DNA of 64,000 bases from Ceratothoa steindachneri (taxonomy: Eukaryota > Arthropoda > Malacostraca > Isopoda > Cymothoidae). Within the stretch, counting starts at the first letter, position 1. Each line of letters starts with the position of its first letter. The stretch is from assembly GCA_963969495.1 (NCBI GenBank), contig OZ018333.1, positions 13,129,420 through 13,193,419 of the forward strand, written 5' to 3'. Shown in pieces: positions 1-12,850 of this stretch. The notes under the pieces are model-generated. The model saw nothing but the letters and a program-made list of their open reading frames with translations, did not search any database and had not been told where the DNA came from. The position numbers and the translations under genes were made by a program.

Positions 1-360
1 GTTAATTTTGAGTGGAATGGTAATTTTGAGATTGAATGTTAATTTTAGAGGTTGCAATGTTAATTTTGGAGGTTGCAATGTTAATTTTGGAGGTTGCAAT
101 GTTAATTTGAAACGTTTGAATGTTAATTTTGGAGGTTGCAATGTTAATTTTGGAGGTTGCAATGTTAATTTTGGAGGTTGCAATGTTAATTTGAAAGGTT
201 TGAATGTTAATTTTGGAGGTTGGAATAATAATGTTGCAGGTTGAAATGTTAATTTTGAAGGTTGGAATAATAATGTTGGAGTTTGGAATAATAATGTTGG
301 ATTTTGGAATAATAATGGTATAGTTAAGGATAATAATGTTGGAGTTTGGAATAATAATTT
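1..360 (+). repeat. Minisatellite, ~21-bp units
   Basis: Tandem units related to GGTTGCAATGTTAATTTTGGA run to about 236. They then give way to shorter units built on GGAATAATAATGTTG. The + strand is rich in G and T and nearly free of C. A 78-codon + frame (8-244) exists only because the 21-bp period is a multiple of three and should not be read as a gene. The array continues off the left edge of the window, so its true start is not visible. Confidence 0.9.
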
Positions 361-545
361 GGTTTGATATTTAGATAGGGTTTGATATTAAATTACGATT
401 TGGTATTTACATAGGGTTTCATATTAAATTACGATTTGGTATTTACATAGGGTTTCATATTAAATTACGATTTGGTATTTACGATGGGTTTCATATTAAA
501 TTAGCATTTATATTAAATTAGGGTTTATCTTTTTTAGTGTTTGGT
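361..545 (+). repeat. 36-bp tandem repeat
   Basis: The unit contains TACGATTTGGTATTTACATA followed by GGGTTTCATATTAAAT. The TACG anchor falls at 394, 430 and 466, giving an exact 36-bp period. This is the ancestral-looking form of the segment that appears inside the large composite monomer further right, where the anchor reads TACGATATGG. An inverted copy of it lies at 12179-12220. Confidence 0.88.
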
Positions 546-597
546 ATTAAATTACAGTTTTATATTAAATTAGGATTTGAAGTTGGGGTTTGAATAT

Positions 598-800
598 TAA
601 TGTTTGGGTTTGGAATGTTAATTTTGAGTTTGGAATGTTAATTTTGAGTTTGGAATGTTAATTTTGAGTTTGGAATGTTAATTTTGAGTTTGGAATGTTA
701 ATTTTGAGTTTGGAATGTTAATTTTGAGTTTGGAATGTTACATTTGAGTTTGGAATGTTACATTTGAGTTTGGAATGTTAATTTTGAGTATGGAATAATA
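598..800 (+). repeat. 20-bp minisatellite
   Basis: About nine to ten head-to-tail copies of TTTGGAATGTTAATTTTGAG with almost no divergence. Two copies have ACATTTGAG in place of AATTTTGAG. The low divergence compared with the flanks suggests recent local expansion. Confidence 0.92.
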
Positions 801-1130
801 ATGTTGTTTGAAATAATAATGTTGTTTGGAATAATAATGTTGGTAGAATAATAATGTTTAGTTTAGAATAATAATGTTGGAGTTTGAATATTAATTTAGG
901 TGGATATTAAATTACGATTTTTTATTTATATAGGGTTTGATATTAAATTAGCATATATATTAAATAAGGGTTTATCTTAATTTAGGGTTTGATAATAAAT
1001 GAGCATTTATTTGAAATTTAATTCTGGTATTAAATTAGAGTTTGGTATAAAATTAGGATTTGAATATTGATTTGGGTCTTTGAATATTAAAGTTGGGGTT
1101 TGGATATCAATTTGTGGTTTGGATATCAAT
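801..1130 (+). repeat. Degenerate AT-rich repeat spacer
   Basis: Diverged units of the neighbouring families: GGAATAATAATGTTG, then ATTAAATTA-type segments. No gene. The homogeneous arrays on both sides grade into this stretch. Confidence 0.75.
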
Positions 1131-1500
1131 TTGGGGTTTGATTTTAAATTTGGGTTTGATTTCAAATGTGGGTTTGATTTCAAATGTGGGTTTGATTTCA
1201 AATGTGGGTTTGATTTTAAATGTGGGTTTGATTTTAAATGTGGGTTTGATTTTAAATGTGGGTTTGATTTTAAATGTGGGTTCTGATTTTAAATGTGGGT
1301 TCTGATTTTAATTTTGGGTTCTGATTTTTAAATGTGGGTTCTGATTTTTAAATGTGGGTTCTGATTTTTAAATGTGGGTTCTGATTTTTAAATGTGGGTT
1401 CTGATTTTAAATGTGGGTTCTGATTTTAAATGTGGGTTTGATTTTAAATGTGGGTTTGATTTTAAATGTGGGTTTGATTTTAAATGTGGGTTTGATATTA
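1131..1500 (+). repeat. 18-bp GGGTTTGATTTTAAATGT array
   Basis: Head-to-tail copies of the 18-bp monomer, with early copies reading GATTTCAAATGTGGGTTT and a central block reading GGGTTCTGATTTTTAAATGT (19-20 bp). Several frames on both strands stay open here, for example 1080-1286 +, only because 18 is divisible by three. The same monomer is the filler element of the higher-order array to the right. Confidence 0.92.
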
Positions 1501-2192
1501 AATTACGATGGTATTTAGATAGGGTTTAATATTAAATTAGCTATTATATTAAATTAGGGTTTGGTATTAGATTTGGGTTTGGCATTAAGTTAGAACTTTC
1601 TATTAAATTTCGATTTGAATATTGATTTGGGTTTGATTTTAAATGTGGGTTTGATATTAAATTACGATATGGTATTTAGATAGGGTTTAATATTAAATTA
1701 GCTATTATATTAAATTAGGGTTTGGTATTAAATTTGGCTTTGGCATTAAGTTAGAACTTTCTATTAAATTACGATTTAAATATTGATTCGGGTTTGATTT
1801 TAAATGTGGGTTTGATATTAAATTACGATATGGTATTTAGATAGGGTTTAATATTAAATTAGCATTTATATTAAATTAGGGTTTGGTATTAGATTTGGGT
1901 TTGGCATTAAGTTAGAACTTTCTATTAAATTACGATTTAAATATTGATTTGGGTTTGATTTTAAATGTGGGTTTGATTTTAAATGTGGGTTTAATTTTAA
2001 ATGTGGGTTTGATTTTAATGTGGGTTTAAATGTGGGTTTGATTTTAAATGTGGGTTTGATTTTAAATGTGGGTTTGATTTTAAATGTGGGTTTGATTTTA
2101 AATGTGGGTTTGATTTTAAATGTGGGTTTGATTTTAAATGTGGGTTTGATTTTAAATGTTGGGTGATTTTAAATGTGGGTTTGATATTAAAT
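1501..2192 (+). repeat. Lead-in copies of the composite monomer
   Basis: Diverged composite monomers with TACGATATGG anchors at 1663 and 1824 (161 bp apart, that is 179 minus 18). They are followed by a run of 18-bp monomers to about 2160. They differ from the downstream units by point changes such as GATTCGG for GATTTGG, so this looks like the older edge of the array. Confidence 0.82.
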
Positions 2193-5048
2193 TACGATAT
2201 GGTATTTAGATAGGGTTTAATATTAAATTAGCTATTATATTAAATTAGGGTTTGGTATTAGATTTGGGTTTGGCCTTAAGTTAGAACTTTCTATTAAATT
2301 ACGATTTGAATATTGATTTGGGTTTGATTTTAAATGTGGGTTTGATTTTAAATGTGGGTTTGATATTAAATTACGATATGGTATTTAGATAGGGTTTAAT
2401 ATTAAATTAGCATTTATATTAAATTAGGGTTTGGTATTAGATTTGGGTTTGGCATTAAGTTAGAACTTTCTATTAAATTACGATTTGAATATGGATTTGG
2501 GTTTTATTTTAAATGTGGGTTTGATTTTAAATGTGGGTTTGATATTAAATTACGATATGGTATTTAGATAGGGTTTAATATTAAATTAGCATTTATATTA
2601 AATTAGGGTTTGGTATTAGATTTGGGTTTGGCATTAAGTTAGAACTTTCTATTAAATTACGATTTGAATATTGATTTGGGTTTGATTTTAAATGTGGGTT
2701 TGATTTTAAATGTGGGTTTGATTTTAAATGTGGGTTTGATTTTAAATGTGGGTTTGATTTTATATGTGGGTTTAATTTTAATGTGGGTTTAAATGTGGGT
2801 TTGATTTTAAATGTGGGTTTGATTTTAAATGTGAGTTTGATTTTAAATGTGAGTTTGATTTTAAATGTGAGTTTGATTTTAAATGTGGGGTGATTTTAAA
2901 TGTGGGGTGATTTTAAATGCGGGTTTGATTTTAAATGTGGGGTAATTTTAAATGTGGGTTTGATATTAAATTACGATATGGTATTTAGATAGGGTTTAAT
3001 ATTAAATTAGCTATTATATTAAATTAGGGTTTGGTATTAGATTTGGGTTTGGCATTAAGTTAGAACTTTCTATTAAATTACGATTTGAATATTGATTTGG
3101 GTTTGATTTTAAATGTGGGTTTGATTTTAAATGTGGGTTTGATATTAAATTACGATATGGTATTTAGATAGGGTTTAATATTAAATTAGCATTTATATTA
3201 AATTAGGGTTTGGTATTAGATTTGGGTTTGGCATTAAGTTAGAACTTTCTATTAAATTACGATTTGAATATTGATTTGGGTTTGATTTTAAATGTGGGTT
3301 TGATTTTAAATGTGGGTTTGATTTTAAATGTGGGTTTGATATTAAATTACGATATGGTATTTAGATAGGGTTTAATATTAAATTAGCATTTATATTAAAT
3401 TAGGGTTTGGTATTAGATTTGCGTTTGGCATTAAGTTAGAACTTTCTATTAAATTACGATTTGAATATTGATTTGGGTTTGATTTTAAATGTGGGTTTGA
3501 TTTTAAATGAGGGTTTGATTTTAAATGTGGGTTTGGTATTAGATTTGGGTTTGGCATTAAGTTAGAACTTTCTATTAAATTACGATTTGAATATTGATTT
3601 GGGTTTGATTTTAAATGTGGGTTTGGTATTAGATTTGGGTTTGGCATTAAGTTAGAACTTTCTATTAAATTACGATTTGAATATTGATTTGGGTTTGATT
3701 TTAAATGTGGGTTTGATTTTAAATGTGGGTTTGATTTTAAATGTGGGTTTGATATTAAATTACGATATGGTATTTAGATAGGGTTTAATATTAAATTAGC
3801 TATTATATTAAATTAGGGTTTGGTATTAGATTTGGGTTTGGCATTAAGTTAGAACTTTCTATTAAATTACGATTTGAATATTGATTTGGGTTTGATTTTA
3901 AATGTGGGTTTGATTTTAAATGTGGGTTTGATATTAAATTACGATATGGTATTTAGATAGGGTTTAATATTAAATTAGCATTTATATTAAATTAGGGTTT
4001 GGTATTAGATTTGGGTTTGGCATTAAGTTAGAACTTTCTATTAAATTACGATTTGAATATTGATTTGGGTTTGATTTTAAATGTGGGTTTGATTTTAAAT
4101 GTGGGTTTGATTTTAAATGTGGGTTTGATATTAAATTACGATATGGTATTTAGATAGGGTTTAATATTAAATTAGCATTTATATTAAATTAGGGTTTGGT
4201 ATTAGATTTGCGTTTGGCATTAAGTTAGAACTTTCTATTAAATTACGATTTGAATATTGATTTGGGTTTGATTTTAAATGTGGGTTTGATTTTAAATGAG
4301 GGTTTGATTTTAAATGTGGGTTTGGTATTAGATTTGGGTTTGGCATTAAGTTAGAACTTTCTATTAAATTACGATTTGAATATTGATTTGGGTTTGATTT
4401 TAAATGTGGGTTTGATTTTAAATGTGGGTTTGATATTAAATTACGATATGGTATTTAGATAGGGTTTAATATTAAATTAGCATTTATATTAAATTAGGGT
4501 TTGGTATTAGATTTGGGTTTGGCATTAAGTTAGAACTTTCTATTAAATTACGATTTGAATATTGATTTGGGTTTGATTTTAAATGTGGGTTTGATTTTAA
4601 ATGAGGGTTTGATTTTAAATGTGGGTTTGGTATTAGATTTGGGTTTGGCATTAAGTTAGAACTTTCTATTAAATTACGATTTGAATATTGATTTAGGTTT
4701 GATTTTAAATGTGGGTTTGGTATTAGATTTGGGTTTGGCATTAAGTTAGAACTTTCTATTAAATTACGATTTGAATAGTGATTTGGGTTTCATTTTAAAT
4801 GTGGGTTTCATTTTAAATGTGGGTTTCAATTTTAATGTGGGTTTAATTTTAATGTGGGTTTAATTTTAATGTGGGTTTAATTTTAATGTGGGTTTAATTT
4901 TAAATGTGGGTTTAATTTTAAATGTGGGTTTGATTTTAAATGTGGGTTTGATTTTAAATGTGGGTTTGATTTTAAATGTGGGTTTGATTTTAAATGTGGG
5001 TTTGATTTTAAATGTGGGGTGATTTTAAATGTGGGTTTGATATTAAAT
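2193..5048 (+). repeat. Higher-order satellite unit 1 (2856 bp)
   Basis: The unit is delimited by the TACGATATGG anchor, which falls at 2193, 2372, 2551, 2972, 3151, 3348, 3761, 3940, 4137 and 4442. Anchor spacings are 179 (basic composite monomer), 197 (179 plus one 18-bp monomer), 305, 413, 421 and 607 bp. The composite monomer holds three parts: an anchor segment, a TTTGGCATTAAGTTAGAACTT segment, and two to many 18-bp monomers. A private variant, TTTGGCCTTAAG at 2272, marks the first composite monomer and recurs at 5128 and 8591. Minus-strand 85-codon frames (3390-3647, 4484-4741) are repeat by-products. Confidence 0.93.
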
Positions 5049-8000
5049 TACGATATGGTATTTAGATAGGGTTTAATATTAAATTAGCTATTATATTAAA
5101 TTAGGGTTTGGTATTAGATTTGGGTTTGGCCTTAAGTTAGAACTTTCTATTAAATTACGATTTGAATATTGATTTGGGTTTGATTTTAAATGTGGGTTTG
5201 ATTTTAAATGTGGGTTTGATATTAAATTACGATATGGTATTTAGATAGGGTTTAATATTAAATTAGCATTTATATTAAATTAGGGTTTGGTATTAGATTT
5301 GGGTTTGGCATTAAGTTAGAACTTTCTATTAAATTACGATTTGAATATGGATTTGGGTTTTATTTTAAATGTGGGTTTGATTTTAAATGTGGGTTTGATA
5401 TTAAATTACGATATGGTATTTAGATAGGGTTTAATATTAAATTAGCATTTATATTAAATTAGGGTTTGGTATTAGATTTGGGTTTGGCATTAAGTTAGAA
5501 CTTTCTATTAAATTACGATTTGAATATTGATTTGGGTTTGATTTTAAATGTGGGTTTGATTTTAAATGTGGGTTTGATTTTAAATGTGGGTTTGATTTTA
5601 AATGTGGGTTTGATTTTATATGTGGGTTTAATTTTAATGTGGGTTTAAATGTGGGTTTGATTTTAAATGTGGGTTTGATTTTAAATGTGAGTTTGATTTT
5701 AAATGTGAGTTTGATTTTAAATGTGAGTTTGATTTTAAATGTGGGGTGATTTTAAATGTGGGGTGATTTTAAATGCGGGTTTGATTTTAAATGTGGGGTA
5801 ATTTTAAATGTGGGTTTGATATTAAATTACGATATGGTATTTAGATAGGGTTTAATATTAAATTAGCTATTATATTAAATTAGGGTTTGGTATTAGATTT
5901 GGGTTTGGCATTAAGTTAGAACTTTCTATTAAATTACGATTTGAATATTGATTTGGGTTTGATTTTAAATGTGGGTTTGATTTTAAATGTGGGTTTGATA
6001 TTAAATTACGATATGGTATTTAGATAGGGTTTAATATTAAATTAGCATTTATATTAAATTAGGGTTTGGTATTAGATTTGGGTTTGGCATTAAGTTAGAA
6101 CTTTCTATTAAATTACGATTTGAATATTGATTTGGGTTTGATTTTAAATGTGGGTTTGATTTTAAATGTGGGTTTGATTTTAAATGTGGGTTTGATATTA
6201 AATTACGATATGGTATTTAGATAGGGTTTAATATTAAATTAGCATTTATATTAAATTAGGGTTTGGTATTAGATTTGCGTTTGGCATTAAGTTAGAACTT
6301 TCTATTAAATTACGATTTGAATATTGATTTGGGTTTGATTTTAAATGTGGGTTTGATTTTAAATGAGGGTTTGATTTTAAATGTGGGTTTGGTATTAGAT
6401 TTGGGTTTGGCATTAAGTTAGAACTTTCTATTAAATTACGATTTGAATATTGATTTGGGTTTGATTTTAAATGTGGGTTTGGTATTAGATTTGGGTTTGG
6501 CATTAAGTTAGAACTTTCTATTAAATTACGATTTGAATATTGATTTGGGTTTGATTTTAAATGTGGGTTTGATTTTAAATGTGGGTTTGATTTTAAATGT
6601 GGGTTTGATATTAAATTACGATATGGTATTTAGATAGGGTTTAATATTAAATTAGCTATTATATTAAATTAGGGTTTGGTATTAGATTTGGGTTTGGCAT
6701 TAAGTTAGAACTTTCTATTAAATTACGATTTGAATATTGATTTGGGTTTGATTTTAAATGTGGGTTTGATTTTAAATGTGGGTTTGATATTAAATTACGA
6801 TATGGTATTTAGATAGGGTTTAATATTAAATTAGCATTTATATTAAATTAGGGTTTGGTATTAGATTTGGGTTTGGCATTAAGTTAGAACTTTCTATTAA
6901 ATTACGATTTGAATATTGATTTGGGTTTGATTTTAAATGTGGGTTTGATTTTAAATGTGGGTTTGATTTTAAATGTGGGTTTGATATTAAATTACGATAT
7001 GGTATTTAGATAGGGTTTAATATTAAATTAGCATTTATATTAAATTAGGGTTTGGTATTAGATTTGCGTTTGGCATTAAGTTAGAACTTTCTATTAAATT
7101 ACGATTTGAATATTGATTTGGGTTTGATTTTAAATGTGGGTTTGATTTTAAATGAGGGTTTGATTTTAAATGTGGGTTTGGTATTAGATTTGGGTTTGGC
7201 ATTAAGTTAGAACTTTCTATTAAATTACGATTTGAATATTGATTTGGGTTTGATTTTAAATGTGGGTTTGATTTTAAATGTGGGTTTGATATTAAATTAC
7301 GATATGGTATTTAGATAGGGTTTAATATTAAATTAGCATTTATATTAAATTAGGGTTTGGTATTAGATTTGGGTTTGGCATTAAGTTAGAACTTTCTATT
7401 AAATTACGATTTGAATATTGATTTGGGTTTGATTTTAAATGTGGGTTTGATTTTAAATGAGGGTTTGATTTTAAATGTGGGTTTGGTATTAGATTTGGGT
7501 TTGGCATTAAGTTAGAACTTTCTATTAAATTACGATTTGAATATTGATTTAGGTTTGATTTTAAATGTGGGTTTGGTATTAGATTTGGGTTTGGCATTAA
7601 GTTAGAACTTTCTATTAAATTACGATTTGAATAGTGATTTGGGTTTCATTTTAAATGTGGGTTTCATTTTAAATGTGGGTTTCAATTTTAATGTGGGTTT
7701 AATTTTAATGTGGGTTTAATTTTAATGTGGGTTTAATTTTAATGTGGGTTTAATTTTAAATGTGGGTTTAATTTTAAATGTGGGTTTGATTTTAAATGTG
7801 GGTTTGATTTTAAATGTGGGTTTGATTTTAAATGTGGGTTTGATTTTAAATGTGGGTTTGATTTTAAATGTGGGGTGATTTTAAATGTGGGTTTGATATT
7901 AAATTACGATATGGTATTTAGATAGGGTTTAATATTAAATTAGCTATTATATTAAATTAGGGTTTGGTATTAGATTTGGGTTTGGCATTAAGTTAGAACT

Positions 8001-8511
8001 TTCTATTAAATTACGATTTGAATATTGATTTGGGTTTGATTTTAAATGTGGGTTTGATTTTAAATGAGGGTTTGATTTTAAATGTGGGTTTGGTATTAGA
8101 TTTGGGTTTGGCATTAAGTTAGAACTTTCTATTAAATTACGATTTGAATATTGATTTAGGTTTGATTTTAAATGTGGGTTTGGTATTAGATTTGGGTTTG
8201 GCATTAAGTTAGAACTTTCTATTAAATTACGATTTGAATAGTGATTTGGGTTTCATTTTAAATGTGGGTTTCATTTTAAATGTGGGTTTCAATTTTAATG
8301 TGGGTTTAATTTTAATGTGGGTTTAATTTTAATGTGGGTTTAATTTTAATGTGGGTTTAATTTTAAATGTGGGTTTAATTTTAAATGTGGGTTTGATTTT
8401 AAATGTGGGTTTGATTTTAAATGTGGGTTTGATTTTAAATGTGGGTTTGATTTTAAATGTGGGTTTGATTTTAAATGTGGGGTGATTTTAAATGTGGGTT
8501 TGATATTAAAT
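5049..8511 (+). repeat. Higher-order satellite unit 2 (3463 bp)
   Basis: Same ten-monomer layout as unit 1, shifted by exactly 2856 bp, with private variants preserved: GGCCTTAAG, ATGGATTTGGGTTTTAT, TTTGCGTTTGG and a cluster of GTGAGTTTG monomers. It ends with two copies of a 607-bp block (7298-7904 and 7905-8511) where unit 1 has one. By eye I saw no base differences in the stretches compared with unit 3; I did not align every base. Confidence 0.93.
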
Positions 8512-11500
8512 TACGATATGGTATTTAGATAGGGTTTAATATTAAATTAGCTATTATATTAAATTAGGGTTTGGTATTAGATTTGGGTTTGGCCTTAAGT
8601 TAGAACTTTCTATTAAATTACGATTTGAATATTGATTTGGGTTTGATTTTAAATGTGGGTTTGATTTTAAATGTGGGTTTGATATTAAATTACGATATGG
8701 TATTTAGATAGGGTTTAATATTAAATTAGCATTTATATTAAATTAGGGTTTGGTATTAGATTTGGGTTTGGCATTAAGTTAGAACTTTCTATTAAATTAC
8801 GATTTGAATATGGATTTGGGTTTTATTTTAAATGTGGGTTTGATTTTAAATGTGGGTTTGATATTAAATTACGATATGGTATTTAGATAGGGTTTAATAT
8901 TAAATTAGCATTTATATTAAATTAGGGTTTGGTATTAGATTTGGGTTTGGCATTAAGTTAGAACTTTCTATTAAATTACGATTTGAATATTGATTTGGGT
9001 TTGATTTTAAATGTGGGTTTGATTTTAAATGTGGGTTTGATTTTAAATGTGGGTTTGATTTTAAATGTGGGTTTGATTTTATATGTGGGTTTAATTTTAA
9101 TGTGGGTTTAAATGTGGGTTTGATTTTAAATGTGGGTTTGATTTTAAATGTGAGTTTGATTTTAAATGTGAGTTTGATTTTAAATGTGAGTTTGATTTTA
9201 AATGTGGGGTGATTTTAAATGTGGGGTGATTTTAAATGCGGGTTTGATTTTAAATGTGGGGTAATTTTAAATGTGGGTTTGATATTAAATTACGATATGG
9301 TATTTAGATAGGGTTTAATATTAAATTAGCTATTATATTAAATTAGGGTTTGGTATTAGATTTGGGTTTGGCATTAAGTTAGAACTTTCTATTAAATTAC
9401 GATTTGAATATTGATTTGGGTTTGATTTTAAATGTGGGTTTGATTTTAAATGTGGGTTTGATATTAAATTACGATATGGTATTTAGATAGGGTTTAATAT
9501 TAAATTAGCATTTATATTAAATTAGGGTTTGGTATTAGATTTGGGTTTGGCATTAAGTTAGAACTTTCTATTAAATTACGATTTGAATATTGATTTGGGT
9601 TTGATTTTAAATGTGGGTTTGATTTTAAATGTGGGTTTGATTTTAAATGTGGGTTTGATATTAAATTACGATATGGTATTTAGATAGGGTTTAATATTAA
9701 ATTAGCATTTATATTAAATTAGGGTTTGGTATTAGATTTGCGTTTGGCATTAAGTTAGAACTTTCTATTAAATTACGATTTGAATATTGATTTGGGTTTG
9801 ATTTTAAATGTGGGTTTGATTTTAAATGAGGGTTTGATTTTAAATGTGGGTTTGGTATTAGATTTGGGTTTGGCATTAAGTTAGAACTTTCTATTAAATT
9901 ACGATTTGAATATTGATTTGGGTTTGATTTTAAATGTGGGTTTGGTATTAGATTTGGGTTTGGCATTAAGTTAGAACTTTCTATTAAATTACGATTTGAA
10001 TATTGATTTGGGTTTGATTTTAAATGTGGGTTTGATTTTAAATGTGGGTTTGATTTTAAATGTGGGTTTGATATTAAATTACGATATGGTATTTAGATAG
10101 GGTTTAATATTAAATTAGCTATTATATTAAATTAGGGTTTGGTATTAGATTTGGGTTTGGCATTAAGTTAGAACTTTCTATTAAATTACGATTTGAATAT
10201 TGATTTGGGTTTGATTTTAAATGTGGGTTTGATTTTAAATGTGGGTTTGATATTAAATTACGATATGGTATTTAGATAGGGTTTAATATTAAATTAGCAT
10301 TTATATTAAATTAGGGTTTGGTATTAGATTTGGGTTTGGCATTAAGTTAGAACTTTCTATTAAATTACGATTTGAATATTGATTTGGGTTTGATTTTAAA
10401 TGTGGGTTTGATTTTAAATGTGGGTTTGATTTTAAATGTGGGTTTGATATTAAATTACGATATGGTATTTAGATAGGGTTTAATATTAAATTAGCATTTA
10501 TATTAAATTAGGGTTTGGTATTAGATTTGCGTTTGGCATTAAGTTAGAACTTTCTATTAAATTACGATTTGAATATTGATTTGGGTTTGATTTTAAATGT
10601 GGGTTTGATTTTAAATGAGGGTTTGATTTTAAATGTGGGTTTGGTATTAGATTTGGGTTTGGCATTAAGTTAGAACTTTCTATTAAATTACGATTTGAAT
10701 ATTGATTTGGGTTTGATTTTAAATGTGGGTTTGATTTTAAATGTGGGTTTGATATTAAATTACGATATGGTATTTAGATAGGGTTTAATATTAAATTAGC
10801 ATTTATATTAAATTAGGGTTTGGTATTAGATTTGGGTTTGGCATTAAGTTAGAACTTTCTATTAAATTACGATTTGAATATTGATTTGGGTTTGATTTTA
10901 AATGTGGGTTTGATTTTAAATGAGGGTTTGATTTTAAATGTGGGTTTGGTATTAGATTTGGGTTTGGCATTAAGTTAGAACTTTCTATTAAATTACGATT
11001 TGAATATTGATTTAGGTTTGATTTTAAATGTGGGTTTGGTATTAGATTTGGGTTTGGCATTAAGTTAGAACTTTCTATTAAATTACGATTTGAATAGTGA
11101 TTTGGGTTTCATTTTAAATGTGGGTTTCATTTTAAATGTGGGTTTCAATTTTAATGTGGGTTTAATTTTAATGTGGGTTTAATTTTAATGTGGGTTTAAT
11201 TTTAATGTGGGTTTAATTTTAAATGTGGGTTTAATTTTAAATGTGGGTTTGATTTTAAATGTGGGTTTGATTTTAAATGTGGGTTTGATTTTAAATGTGG
11301 GTTTGATTTTAAATGTGGGTTTGATTTTAAATGTGGGGTGATTTTAAATGTGGGTTTGATATTAAATTACGATATGGTATTTAGATAGGGTTTAATATTA
11401 AATTAGCTATTATATTAAATTAGGGTTTGGTATTAGATTTGGGTTTGGCATTAAGTTAGAACTTTCTATTAAATTACGATTTGAATATTGATTTGGGTTT

Positions 11501-11956
11501 GATTTTAAATGTGGGTTTGATTTTAAATGAGGGTTTGATTTTAAATGTGGGTTTGGTATTAGATTTGGGTTTGGCATTAAGTTAGAACTTTCTATTAAAT
11601 TACGATTTGAATATTGATTTAGGTTTGATTTTAAATGTGGGTTTGGTATTAGATTTGGGTTTGGCATTAAGTTAGAACTTTCTATTAAATTACGATTTGA
11701 ATAGTGATTTGGGTTTCATTTTAAATGTGGGTTTCATTTTAAATGTGGGTTTCAATTTTAATGTGGGTTTAATTTTAATGTGGGTTTAATTTTAATGTGG
11801 GTTTAATTTTAATGTGGGTTTAATTTTAAATGTGGGTTTGATTTTAAATGTGGGTTTGATTTTAAATGTGGGTTTGATTTTAAATGTGGGTTTGATTTTA
11901 AATGTGGGTTTGATTTTAAATGTGGGGTGATTTTAAATGTGGGTTTGATATTAAAT
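8512..11956 (+). repeat. Higher-order satellite unit 3 (3445 bp)
   Basis: A repeat of unit 2 offset by 3463 bp, including both end blocks (10761-11367, 607 bp; 11368-11956, 589 bp). The last block has one TTTAATTTTAAATGTGGG monomer where the others have two, a loss of exactly 18 bp. The array stops about 110 bp after this unit. Confidence 0.93.
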
Positions 11957-12300
11957 TACGATATGGTATTTAGATAGGGTTTAATATTAAATTAGCTATT
12001 ATATTAAATTAGGGTTTGGTATTAGATTTGGGTTTGGCATTAAGTTAGAACTTTCTATTAAATTACGATTTGAATATTGATTTGGGTTTGAAATATTTTA
12101 ATTTGGAGTTTGAAAATTAATTTGGAGTTTGAATGATTTAATTTGGAGTTTGAATTTAATGCGAAACACTAAATTAACAAATGCTCATTTAATATGAAAC
12201 CCTATGTAAATACCAAATCGTTAAAGTTGGGGTTTGGAATGTTAATGTTGGAGTTTGGAAATGAAATTATGGTTAGGTTTTAAATGTGGGTTTTCGCATT
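11957..12300 (+). repeat. Right edge of the satellite, with an inverted monomer
   Basis: A last partial composite monomer runs to about 12090, then decays into TTTGGAGTTTGAA units. From 12179 to 12220 the reverse complement of the anchor segment appears: it reads CGATTTGGTATTTACATAGG on the minus strand, matching the direct repeats at 394-500. All other copies in the window are in + orientation. Confidence 0.8.
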
Positions 12301-12640
12301 GGGCTTTACTTTAATAGCCGAGTCTGTAAATAAATTGAGGTGCTCTAAATGAAATAGAGTTTGGGTTTGGATTACTGTCTGTTAATGGACTAGTTTATGC
12401 GAATGGATCTAGGTTATGTCAATAAGATGGGGCCTGTTCGTAAGTCAAGAACTATTAAACCACCATTTAAATGGATATTATCTGGTAGGTCGATGGCTTT
12501 TATATGTATCCGTAACCTGGAGAAACCCAGCTACTTATTAACAGACTACATAGACGGTTGGAGAAGTCCCTTCGAACCCTGACAGAGAGAGAGAGAGTCG
12601 GTTTCTTATTAAATTACGGTTTATTATATATATAATTAGG
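12301..12640. other. Spacer between the two satellites
   Basis: Largely non-repetitive sequence with a short GA run (12582-12598). A 61-codon + frame here shows no recognisable motif, and I see no gene. Confidence 0.6.
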
Positions 12641-12850
12641 AATTGTTGTAAAAGTAGGACTTGTTTTGAGGTTAGGACTTGTTGTGAGGTTAGGACTTGT
12701 TGTGAGGTTAGGACTTGTTGTGAGCGTAGGACTTGTTGTGAGCGTAGGACTTGTTGTGAGCGTAGGACTTGTTGTGAGGATGGACTTGTTGTAAGAGTAG
12801 GACTTGTTGTAAGAGTTGGACTTGTCGTGATGAAAGTAGGACTTGGGGTG
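12641..12850 (+). repeat. 18-bp minisatellite (GGACTTGTTGTGAGGTTA)
   Basis: About ten units with an 18-bp period, in two sub-blocks: GAGGTTAGG and GAGCGTAGG. It opens the second G/T-rich satellite domain. The minus-strand frame reads as a TSQQVL hexapeptide repeat because of the period. Confidence 0.9.

Noticed and set aside
3390..11667. Eight 85-codon minus-strand frames as genes
   Set aside because: They fall at the same position of each repeat unit, encode NPHLKS-type hexapeptide runs, and are open because 18 bp is a multiple of three.
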